From Asterias rubens (lineage: Eukaryota > Echinodermata > Asteroidea > Forcipulatida > Asteriidae): DNA of 64,000 nt. Shown here piece by piece: positions 1 to 12,600 of this stretch (position 1 is the first letter of the stretch; every line of letters begins with the position of its first letter). A program made the translations under genes and the position numbers. The stretch spans positions 16,001 through 80,000 of the forward strand of contig NW_022985820.1 in the NCBI RefSeq assembly GCF_902459465.1, written 5' to 3'. The notes beneath the pieces were generated by a model, which was not told where the DNA came from, searched no databases, and worked only from the letters and a program-made list of their open reading frames with translations.

Positions 1-696
1 GTATTGCAGGAAAGTGTTGTAAGAGCATTGAATGCAGCATGATTCGGGCGTGGTTAGAGCGTGGCTTAAATCCCATCAAAGATGGGTCAGCAGAAATCTT
101 TTGTTTTATCAAATAAATACTTGAGTAGTGAATTTTTTAAAGAATATTTTTGATAAATATTAAGTATATTGGCAAAACTTCTGAATTTGATATCTATCTT
201 TTATCGACTTTACAAGTAGGCGTCCAATGATAAAATGTCAATTAAAATAAAACTTTCTTTCTTTGTATTATATGCATCTTTGAAAGTGCAATTTCTGTGG
301 TGTAGTTTCAGAAACTTTGAAACAGAGACAAACTTATTTCTCCGAAAAACATTCTTTCAAAAGAAATGTTTCAAGCTTATCCACATTGTTATACATTGTT
401 AAAGTACGATGTGGAAGACTAAAAGCATATTGCAAAATATTGATGAGTTTATTTCCACTCTTTTCCTGCATTAAACTGATGTGTACCCTACTTGTACAAA
501 AACAAAGATTAATGAAAACAGTTCAAGATTTGGTAAATAAAACAAAAACAAGGTAAGAGAAGAAAAAAATGATATGTTACTAGACCAACATAGACCAACA
601 TATATGATTGACCGAAAAATGTATTTTTTTAAAGCAAAATTTTCAGTGCTTTCTGAATTGTTTCTTGGATGTTTCAGTTTTTGTTTGACACTGATC
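1..696. other. 3' flank of EEF1G, no gene seen
   Basis: AT-rich sequence just past the EEF1G stop codon. It should contain the 3' UTR; a minus-strand AATAAA lies near 448-453 and others are possible. No conserved coding frame or repeat copy was recognised. Confidence 0.5.
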
Positions 697-3600
697 TCAC
701 TTGAATATTTTATAGTCCAGGACCTTCTTCCCATCAAACTCTCCCTCACAGGCGAAGTATTCTGCAACCATCTTCTTTGTTGCTGGAGCATCGACGTCTA
801 GCTTGGTGAAATTGTAAGATTCTGAATCAACCTGCCAGTCCTCACTCCTCTGTTAAAAGATAAATAAAAAATGAATCAAGACTCAAATGGGATTGGTGCT
901 TCTACAGTGTATAATGCTATAACTTCCTTAATGAGTTGCCAAACCATTCGTGCGATAAAGGCTTAAGGCAAGGCCCCTTATCGCATGGCCACGACCCTGC
1001 AAGGTTTTAACCGGCCGTTTAAGAACTTGTCGCCTACTCTTTTATTCCCGTTCATAAATGCCCTCATGTTAAAAAGTGAAATAATTTCACAATTATAGAC
1101 AATATGACACTGCTTTTTTTTTGCAAATTTTTCGAAGTTTGCAAATTGTGTTTTGCAAGTCGGTTGGTGTGTTTATGCGCGTCTCCATATATATATTATT
1201 TGCTATTACAAAAAAAAGCTACGAACTGCGTTCCGCATAATTCAAATAGGGAACACAGGCCTCAACCTTTAGCTTCAGAGGGGCAAGGCCACTTGGCCTC
1301 AAAAGCTCTCAAAAAGAAAGGGGCAGCAAGGCCAACTGAAAGGGCACAAAGGCCATTTTCAAACCTTTATTTGTTGATGATTATGTTAAAATACTTTCCA
1401 CTGATTTGAAGACGGTGGTCAACTTTCCACCCCATATTTATTTCATTGTCGCTGAAATTGAATAAAAGTTTAAAAATATCTGTTTCTGAATTATTTACAG
1501 TTTTTTTGCAGCGCTCGAATTGCAAACGATTACCCCAGTAATTAATGTACCCCCTAACCCTTATTCATCGACTTAATTAAACTCCCTTCTGGTCATCTGA
1601 AAACAAATCGTTGCTCCAGAACAAAGAATTGTTGAAAAAATCATACAGAAAAAATATTAAGAAAAATAATTCCCTGCGTGTTAATCTGAAGAAAAAAGAT
1701 CAATTAGTCTCTGGCTCACCACTACCCCAACTCTGCGAGACAAACGAGCCCAACCCACCCCACGCCAACAACCCCCATCATACACCAACAACCCGGAGGC
1801 TCAGCTAAATCCGATGATTTGGAAAAATATTTATTTCTCTTTTTCCCTTCTTTTTTTATATAAATATGATTAAGAAAATTAAAAACGAACCCTCAACCCC
1901 TTAGCACAAAATAATTGGCCTAGCATTTAGCTAAACTTGTAAGTTGTATTTTGCATGCCGGCGTTTATGCCATGCTAGACTGCGCTAAATAATTACTATA
2001 AAAAAAGTAAACAAACGCACCTAATTAAAAAATGCTTCTAAAGTTGGCACTTTGCTACCACTCTAGCCCTTTCGCCTTCCTGCTTATTTTTGCATCTTTT
2101 GTGGGGATGGCATGCTGATTAATCAATAATGAACTTGATGGAGTATGATGATTGCCAAATTAGGGCTCTGCCGTTTGACGTTTTACAATTCCACAAACAT
2201 GTGTACACAAACATGTGTTTGGCAATGAAAAACAAAGTCGCAAGGCAGGCAGATCACTGGTAGTGGTGGGTCACAAACATTAATCCAGTACAAGCCTTGG
2301 ACACCAGCGAAATAGCCAGGGGAAAAACATAGACTGTATCCAACCCCCGGCCGCGCGCCTCCCCCGCCCCATCCGCTACAAATACAGATCTCAATGGACA
2401 AAATCAGTGCGAAAATGCGTAATTTAATGTAGGGACTTGTAGCGAGTTTATACATTGGAGTAGTCTGGTGCTGCGTTTTTAGTAGAAAACAGCTCAACTA
2501 CGTTTGATATGGTTACCATGCCACATTCTCGACACATTTTTTATTGCACACAAGCAGCATTGTGAAAAACTAGTGTGCGGGATCGTACGTACGAATTTTA
2601 CCTCCATATAAATTAAATGGGTCACAATTATAACATTAAATAACTTTTTCGAATAAATAATGTTATGGAATCAATGGAAAAGGGCACGACAGCCAAGTGG
2701 CCGTAAGGTACGTGATTTTTAAAAGGGCTTCACGGCAACTGGCTGGGGCATCGCGGCAATGGCCGCTGTAGAGGTCGAGGCCTGGGAACATTAGCTTTCG
2801 CGCCCAACCACCAAGCCAGTCTGTCTTAAACAGCTTCAGCTGTGTCTTTATCAACCGTTAAAACACCCCCACGTGACGCGCTCTCAACCAATAGGAATAG
2901 TCAAACTGTCTGGGGTATTTATGAATATTTCTTATGTATCTAGGACACGGGGTCTGTCACAGATTGTTACTGACCGTACAGACACGTAAAATCCTAGAGT
3001 TTTAATTTTCCCTACTTTAAAGATGCCATGACCTATAGGTTAAAGGTCACGACACCGAATGTCTGCTTGTAGGGTTAGGTACTATTACAGAAATCCTTTT
3101 TTTGTTTTTAGAGAAGATACTTTGCATCCTTCTCATCAATTATCACTCACAATAAAAAATTGTTGTGCGAGTATAAAAATGTATCTTGCTTTATATAGCT
3201 CAAATGTACACACAAAATCAAAGCTCCCAGAGACTCAACATCGTTACACTGACACAACAAAATTACAATAAAAACATTCACAATGTGTTATTTCTGTAAA
3301 AATGACACCCTAGGAGCTAAATTTTCAGAGGCAAGAAGGTTGCTACAACTCTCAGAAAGAAAAAACAATTATGGTTATGTGTAAAGGACCCAACCTACAC
3401 CAGCATAACTTGAGACTTTTGCACTACATCACTCACACATTACGACATTCTGGTGTTTGCAAAACAAGACACAATTGGATCTAAAGGTACATGTAAATGG
3501 GTCTTTCTTTTCAGCAGGATTTACAATACATACAAATAAACCAAGTTATTTATAAGTCATTTTCTCTAAACAAAACAAACTAGATTTTTAAAGGATTTTG

Positions 3601-6600
3601 GTACTTTTTTTCAAAATGTCCACAGATTTACATTAAACTTACAGGGTTTGAAGATAGTGATAGTGGAAAGCTTCCCTTCAAATATTACTAACTGAGGTTC
3701 TGCAGTTTTTGAGAAATGAGTAAAACAAGACACAAAATAATTTTCGTCTTAGTGAGCATTTTAGCATGTAAACTCCCATTAACCAGTTATGAGATTATAC
3801 CATAATCTTAGCATAACTGGTTAATACGTTTTTACATGCTAAAACTGAGATGAAAATTATTTGTTTTACTCACTTCTCAAAAACTACATTACCTCAGCAA
3901 GTAAAATTTTCAGGGAAGCTTTCTACCATCATTATCTTCAAACTGTGTAAGTTTAATGTAAATCTGTGGAAATTGTGTTTTTCTTTTGTCCTACAAAAAG
4001 TACCCAGACCCTTTAACAAGAACATCATGGTTTGTAAAAAGCAAAAGAGAAACAGTTCTTACAGGACTAACTCAATTCTACGATTTTTAAAGGAAGTGGA
4101 CACTATTGGTAATTGTCAAAGACTAGCCTTCACAGTTAGTGTATCCAATAACAAACCTGTGAAAATTTGAGCTCAATCGGTCATCGAAGTTGCGAGATAA
4201 TAATGAAAGAAAAAAAACCCTTGTCACACAAAGTTGTGTGCGTTTAGATAATAATAATAATAATAAGACTTGTAATGCGCACATATCCACCCTGCTGGGT
4301 GTTCAAGGCGCAGTAAAACCAAAATCAAAACAAAAACAAAACACAAAACAAAGAAAAACAGACACAACCAAATTAGTCATTGAAAACCTGTGACATAAGA
4401 TAAGTTTTGAGAAGAGACTTGAATTTTGCGGTACAAACACAAGATCGAAGATTAAGTGGTAGAGAGTTCCAGATGCATGGCGCGGCTGAAGAAAAAGACC
4501 TGTCACCCCATGAGTGTCGAGACTTGGGTTCAATGAGGAGAAGCATGGAACTTGATTGAAGATTCCTTGATGGAATGTAAACTTGAAGCAGTTCAGAAAT
4601 ATAGATGGTTGATTTTGAGACCTCAAGTTCTAAATCTGAGGTCTCGAAATCAAATTCGTGGAAAATTACTTCTTTCTCGAAAACTATGGCACTTCAGAGG
4701 GAGCCATTTCTCACAATGTTTTATACCATCAACCTCTCCCCATTACTTGTCACCAAGAAAGGTTTTATGCCAATAATTATTATGAGTAATTACCAATAGT
4801 GTCCACTGCCTTTAAGGGTTGGGTGTGGTGGTGGTGGTGGTGGTGGGGGGGGGGGAGATAAAATGCTCAAAGATTACCTCAAAGATTAGATTGTGTCCTC
4901 TCCAGAACCAGATTCCAGAGATGGTGCTGTCGTTGTCTTTCCCAAAGATGATACAAACTGCAAACGAATGCTTTCTTATTCTATCCAGACGCTGGAACAT
5001 TCCTGAGAAGAAAAACAAAACACAAGACTAAAATATGAACTTTCAGTTATGTAAATGTACAAGGCGCCAATATTCATTTAAATTTTTTCTTAGGGTAAAA
5101 CTCGCCATCAAATGGCATTGACTTTTTAAAGTGATAGGGGTAAGTTTAATTAGGAGAGTGTTCCTATTTTATTGTTCAAGTTTCAATAGAAATGAATGTT
5201 AAGTAATCACTCTTAAGATTAATGGCAATAAAAACCTTCGGTGTGATAGTATAAAGCATTTTGAGAAACAATTCACATTAAAGAAATGTGGTTTAAAAAA
5301 AAGATGACAGTTTATATGCTCCAAAATTTGAATCTGCGTAATGCTACTCAGATTGTGTATTCCTGTTTGGATTTTTCTTCCTGCGTGGAGATATTCACTT
5401 TGGACTTCAAGCAATATCTCAAAAACACAACAACCTTTTGAAATTTTCACATGTTGGTTTTGTTGTATGCGTCTACATTTAAATAGGATTAAAACAATCA
5501 AATCCAAAACTAAAGGTGTACTTTGCCTCTAAGTGGCCAGCCAATGATTTCACCAAACTAAAGGTGTACTTTGCCTCTAAGTGGCCAGCCAATGATTTCA
5601 CCAAACTAAAGGTGTACTTTGCCTCTAAGTGGCCAGCCAATGATTTCACCAAACTAAAGGTGTACTTTGCCTCTAAGTGGCCAGCCAATGATTTCACCAA
5701 ACTAAAGGTGTACTTTGCCTCTAAGTGGCCAGCCAATGATTTCACCAAACTAAAGGTGTACTTTGCCTCTAAGTGGCCAGCCAATGATTTCACCAAACTA
5801 AAGGTGTACTTTGCCTCTAAGTGGCCAGCCAATGATTTCACCAAACTAAAGGTGTACTTTGCCTCTAAGTGGCCAGCCAATGATTTCACCAAACTAAAGG
5901 TGTACTTTGCCTCTAAGTGGCCAGCCAATGATTTCACCAAACTAAAGGTGTACTTTGCCTCTAAGTGGCCAGCCAATGATTTCACCAAACTAAAGGTGTA
6001 CTTTGCCTCTAAGTGGCCAGCCAATGATTTCACCAAACTAAAGGTGTACTTTGCCTCTAAGTGGCCAGCCAATGATTTCACCAAACTAAAGGTGTACTTT
6101 GCCTCTAAGTGGCCAGCCAATGATTTCACCAAACTAAAGGTGTACTTTGCCTCTAAGTGGCCAGCCAATGATTTCACCAAACTATTCCTAACTAAGGATT
6201 AATCTTAGGTCTTAAGACGAGTTCAATTACGCATCCACTGTACGACACTGTACGACACATTGAACCCATCCTAAGTTAGGACAAGTTACTCATCAAAACT
6301 CGAGAAAATTTGTGAAATCAGCTGGAGGATGGAAGATGATGTTTCTCAGATCAGCTGGCTCATACAAGGAAATTGTAGCATCTGTTTGGAAAAGAAAAAA
6401 AAACAACTCCAAACTTACCGTTGATGAGGTTACATGACATGAATGACTTCTTAAGTTCCTCAGGGTATTTGTATTCACATTTCCAAATAGAGTACTGCTC
6501 CTTATCAAAGTGTTCCCAGAAGTATGGTACAGAGACAGTCAGGGTGTCTCTGTTAGAGTAGCATCGCTTGAAGGCATCCAAGTCCATCGATCTAAGAAAT

Positions 6601-9600
6601 CAAAGACAATTGGGAGAGGCTTAAGTGGATGAGAAGGGGTTGGGTCTTCTTCTTTAGTGCAGCTTTCATGATTGAAGATAAATGCACTACCAGAAACACT
6701 GGGGCTAACCCTTTCTTTTTGCAATAAGTGTGTACTGGGGTCTTTTACGTGCAGTGATGGATTTTATGTTCATAAATACCTAAGACAGTTATAATCCACT
6801 CTGATTGGTCGAATGGGGTATCACGAGGGGTTGTTTGTTGATATAACACCAGTAAAAAGTGTTGAAACATGGGCGTGACTTGCGAGCTTGCACCTGTGCT
6901 TATAAGACAGTTTCATTCCTATTGGTTGAGAGCAACGGCTGGAACAGTTGTGCCATATCACGCGATACGCACATGCACAGCAATCTCCTCATAAGGAGTT
7001 GTTTACGCGAGGGCCTTACCATTTCATAGCCGGAGGGGTGTTGTGTTGAAAGAAATTATTGAACAATTATAATTTGTGCATTTATTTTTACTTTTTGACC
7101 CATAAGTTTTTTGACCGAAAAGGTATTTACGAATGGATATCAAAGTGTGTTGAATTGGTCTTCAACTAGTGGTTTAAATGTGCCGAGGCCTGGTTCTTGA
7201 TAATTTACCTTGACTTCGTCTTGGTAAAATTATCAAGAACCAGACCTCGGCCTGTTGAAAACCCCTTCACGACACATTGATTCCCTTAGTAACACACAGG
7301 ACCTACAGCTTTATGCCCATCAACACAAAAATGGTTTGTTTTTAACTGCTCGGCCACGACATGCCACAAATAGATCTCATGATCTTTCATATTTCTTGTT
7401 GTCTCTAGGACACGGGGTCTGTCACAGATTGTTACTGACCGTACAGACACGTAAAATCCTAGAGTTTTAATTTTCCCTACTTTAATGATGCCATGACCTA
7501 TAGGTTAAAGGTCACAACACCGAATGTCTGCTTGTAGGGTTAGGTACTATTCATGTCACGTAGGGTTAACAATATTAGCAGAAATCCTTTTCCTGTATTT
7601 AAAGGAGATATTTTGCATCGTTCTCATTGATTAACACTCTTGTTGTGAGAGTGTAAAAAAACGTATCGCGGTTCAAATATCACAAAATCAGAGCTCGCTG
7701 AGATACATGTACGTTACACTGACACAACAAATAACCATAATAAACTTGATATTAAATCAATAGATAACTCAGAGAAGTGAAAAGGAAACATGTTGTTCCG
7801 GTCTTAGCAACACAAGGCACAATCAGATCTCAAGGTACACTTACGGTTCAGGAAGGTCTGCAAATGGGTCTTTCTTAGGGGCTGGTGGAGCTTCACTAGC
7901 AGCCTTCTCCTCAGCCTTGGGCTTCTCTGCTTTCTTCTCCTTTTTGGATTCTTTCTTGTCATCTTTCTTCTTGTCTCCTTTGCCTGAGAGTTCGGCAAAC
8001 TTCTTAGCTGCAGATTGGAATAGCACCATGGTTAAATTCACATGTTAAGAAAAAAATGTGAGTCAACCAGAAATTCAGTATGTGGTAGAGGGTGTCATCC
8101 CAACTCCCCCCCCCCCACCCCAACAATAAATAAAATTAACTTAAAAGTCCCCCCCCCCCCCAACCAAAAGACAGGAAAAGAACTCCTGATATTGTAAGGG
8201 GAAAAATGAAGACACAATAGGGGTGGGGAGGGGGTATACTCTGCCACATATCAAGACTAAATGAGAAATTCACATAAATCACAGTTAATAATTCTTATCA
8301 AATGCCAACACAATTGCATCCAGTGACTGATGGCGTTACAAAAAATAGTTCCTCGTTAATATTAATTTTTCTCTTTCATATTAATTTTGTAAAATGTCTC
8401 TAGGACACGGGGTCTGTCACAGATTGTTACTGACCGTACAGACACGTAAAATCCTAGAGTTTTAATTTTCCCTACTTTAATGATGCCATGACCTATAGGT
8501 TAGATGTCACAACACCGAATGTCTGCTTGTAGGGTTAGTTTCTCATTGTTTGAAATCCTGACAAACCACAAATCTGCAATTGCTTTTTAAACTAACTTCT
8601 AAAATAGCTTGACTTTAGGAAGGACAAATTTGCCCTGCCCCTGACAGAGAGATGACAGTCTGTAAGTAAACCTACCATCAAACTGAGCCATCTTGGTGCA
8701 TAGCTGGACCTCACCAAGGACTGCTTTAAACTCTGGCTGATTCAGCATTGTGTTAAACCACCTGTTCACATTAGTGTATGGAGCACGGAACTGGGGTTCT
8801 AGAACCTGTTCAGTAAATCAACACAATAACTTCATAATTGTGTGATTGAATAATAATAGTTGGATTAAAATGCTATATTTAAAGGCAGTGGACACTATTG
8901 GTAATTACTCTTAATAATTATCAGCATAAAACCTCACTTGGTAATGAGTAATGGGTAGAGGTTGATAGTATAAAACATTGTGAGAAACGGCTCCCTCTGA
9001 AGTGACGTTGTTTTCGAGAAAGAATTAATTTTCTACAAATTTGATTTCGAGACCTCAAGTTTAAAATTTGAGGTCTCGAAATCAAGCATCTGAAAGCACA
9101 CAACTTCGTGTGACAAGGGTGTTTTTATCTTTCATAGTTATCTCGCAACTACGACTACCAATCGAGCTCAAATTTTCACAGCATATGTTGGGATACACCA
9201 AGTGAGAAGACTGGTCTTTGACAATTACCAATAGTGTCCAGTGTCTTTCAAAAAGTTGATTTATTCTTTGCACTCAATGGACTGTGTGTCCTAGGCCCAG
9301 TTTTATGGCTGTTTACCACAACCAAAGAATCGGTGCTTACGGAATTATGTGCTTACATCAAGGTTAAACAGGTTTCATAGATTAACAGGGAATTACTGCT
9401 TGTGTAGGTGCTAAGTCCAAGTTACAAGGCAGTATTCACTTACATAGCTAGCGAAGGAATTCAGTGCTTGCAATGAAAGTGAAGAATAGCAAAAGCACAA
9501 AATTCAGCAGTAATCAGAGCCATGAAATTGGGCCCTGATCTGTTGATACTTCTTTAATATATTTGCCTAAATGTCTCCAGGACACGGGGTCTGTCACAGA

Positions 9601-12600
9601 TTGTTACTGACCATACAGACACGTAAAATCCTAGAGTTTTGTTTTTCCCTACTTTAATGATGCCATGACCTATAGGTTAAAGGTCACGACACCGAATGTC
9701 TGCTTGTAGGGTTAGGTACTATTCATGTCATTACATTGCACAGCTCATGTCTTTGCATCACTGAAATAGTTCTTTAAATGTTTTCTTTGTTAAGTTAACA
9801 TTTTAGAAAGATGTATCATTTATGTACTTTCATTGATGTTTTTCACTGGTCAACCAAACAAAATAGATGACAATCAACCTTTTCTGGCATGGCCATCAAT
9901 AGGGATAGGAAGAGCTTTAATACTCACATTCTTGTATAGAATTAGAAGGTTACAAGCAACGGCGATATCAGCTAAGGAGATTCTCTCCCTGACTAAGAAG
10001 GTCTGGGTCTTGAGTGCACCGTTAAGGTATTCTAGAGCCTTCTTAATATCCCCCTTGGCTTGTTCTGTGTTCTGCAAAAAATGGATCAGGTACAATATTA
10101 AATACATTGTATTAAGAGATTACTCTCATAAAGCCTGGCAATCAAATGTTTCCTGCTTAACTGGGAGGCTCTTAAGAAGATTGTAAAACTGCTGTTTACC
10201 AGAAGCAAAGCAAAAGGCACGTAAATTTCTGTCAGCCAGACAAGTGAACTTGAGTTGTCCACAAGATTATTCACTAGTCAGCATGTACTGCAAGACATTT
10301 GCAACTAAATATTATGTTTCACCAACCAAGCTATTTTTTGTTCTTTCAACACATTGGATCTCATCAGCAAAATTTGCTACTTAAGTTTTATAAAAGTGAG
10401 CCTTGGTAAGTACCTTATAAAATGTCTCTAGGACACGGGGTCTGTCACAGATTGTTACTGACCATACAGACACGTAAAATCCTAGAGTTTTGTTTTTCCC
10501 TACTTTAAAGATGCCATGACCTATAGGTTAAAGGTCACGACACCGAATGTCTGCTTGTAGGGTTGGGTAATTTTTCATGTCATTACAATCATTCTCTCAA
10601 GTTTTTAAAGAAGATTCAGAAAGTCTTCGGAGTATGGTGGTATACCTGATTCCATGTGTCAAACAGCCAAATTATTTCACTGGCGCAATTCTCAGTCCAA
10701 CACTATTCAGTAAGTAACTCAACACCCAAACTGTTGAACTCAGTATGGTGGTATACCTGATCGCAATATAAAGCCAGATTCATTTACTGTTGCAGTCCTC
10801 AGTCCACCAGAGTCAAACAAACTTTGAAGGTTTGAAGCAAATCAATCCATTGTCAACTCATCTCAAGATGAAAATTGTCCATTTAAAAAATCACGACCAA
10901 AAGCGTTTCATAAGGAGAAACTTACTGTTTTGTTGTACTGCATTATCCCCAGGGTTGGAAAGACCCAATTGCAGGCTGCCGGAAGAATGTCGTTGTCAGC
11001 GAAGTTCATGTACATCTGGACACGGGACTGGGCTGCAACGTCGTTACCTCGTAGCTGCTCATTGGCAACTGTGTACAAGAATTAACCAACACTGATAAGC
11101 AACAGAAATGAGTTACACGAAAAGTTTAAACTCAAGCACAATTTGAGATCAATTTTTGTTCAAGTCGAGTTGTGCGTAAATTAACAACTGCAAAGGGTAG
11201 CAAGCCATAAACCCTAATAAAAAAAAACCACTTAAATCTTGGAATGTTTGCATCTGTGGTGTTACATCACACCAAATTTGATGAGACAAAGTTATTTACT
11301 TCCACCATTTTGGCTAGGTAGCTCAGTTGTTGAGCGCCAGCACATTAAGCCGGAGGTCAAAAGTTTTGCTTAAGTCAAGTTGTCTTTGTTTGCCAACCCA
11401 AAATTATCGATGACAGTCCTTAAAAACCTCACATTCAATTCTTTGCTCAACACCCAAAATCATTTAATAGAATTAGATTATATAAGATTAAACGCTAAGC
11501 TACTAATGAGATACAAACGAAAGTTATCCCTTACCAAAGTAAGCAATTGCATTGCTCTCAGTCAGGCATATGCCATTACTTGATTCAAATGCTGGCACCT
11601 ACAAGATACACACAAAAACAGGATAGCTAGGTAATACAAAGAAACTGTCATCATCTAGTTGGGGCAACTTTTTAAGCATAAAGCCCTTTTCGTATTCCTT
11701 CATTCCTGTCTCTTGCTATTCTGGGCCCAATTTCATAGAGAGCTTCGGTTAGAAGATTGTGGTTAAAAAAAAATTCCAAACCTTGGTCCCTGCCTTTCTT
11801 GCCGATACATTACTCGGGTGGAACGCTTTAAGACTGAAAATGCAAGAAACTACAAAGTAGACAGCTCATCATGAATTTGATATTTCTTCTTCATGTTTGC
11901 CTAAATGTCTCTAGGACACGGGGTCTGTCACAGATTGTTACTGACCGTACAGACACGTAAAATCCTATAGTTTTAATTTTCCCTACTTTAATGATGCCAT
12001 GACCTATAGGTTAAAGGTCACGACACCGAATGTCTGCTTGTAGGGTTAGGTATAACAAATTAGGTATCCTCTTGGATCTTGAAAGGAGTGGATGGTTAGG
12101 GTCGAGCATAGAAATTATCAGATCGTCATCTAAGAACCAACACATAGTTCTACCACAAACCTCACCTCAATATACTCACACCATGCAAAGTTTCAAATCC
12201 AACTTCAGTTAAACTGAATATTTTTTGTATAGCTAAAGAACATTTTTAAGGGTACCAAGTCCAGGTAACAACGGCAAGTCTTGTTTCAGTTGTGACTAGA
12301 TTAGTTATGACCTTTGGATTCCCTTGTACACCAATTATCATTGTCAGTGCTTTGCAATGAGTAATGCACTTATAATAATATAATAACTTTCGATTTATAT
12401 AGCGCCTAATAACTAACACTTAATTCTCTAAGCGCTTTACATTAGTGCCCTGGTCATAGGGCCAATAACATCCCTTTTTTTTTTTAAATGTTTCTCAGCT
12501 CCCTTGGGAGTATAAAACCTGGGCAGTTTATATCGCTCCAAAGGCCTTTTTCATTCACAATATCAACATTTACCCTCACAGGTACCCATTTATTCCCCTG

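Noticed and set aside
5479..6202. Open frames of 228-233 codons on both strands
   Set aside because: They arise because the 48-bp repeat length is divisible by 3 and lacks stops; no start context, splice sites or homology.
7841..8041. Separate small Lys-rich protein
   Set aside because: It is EEF1G exon 7, the linker between the GST and C-terminal domains.
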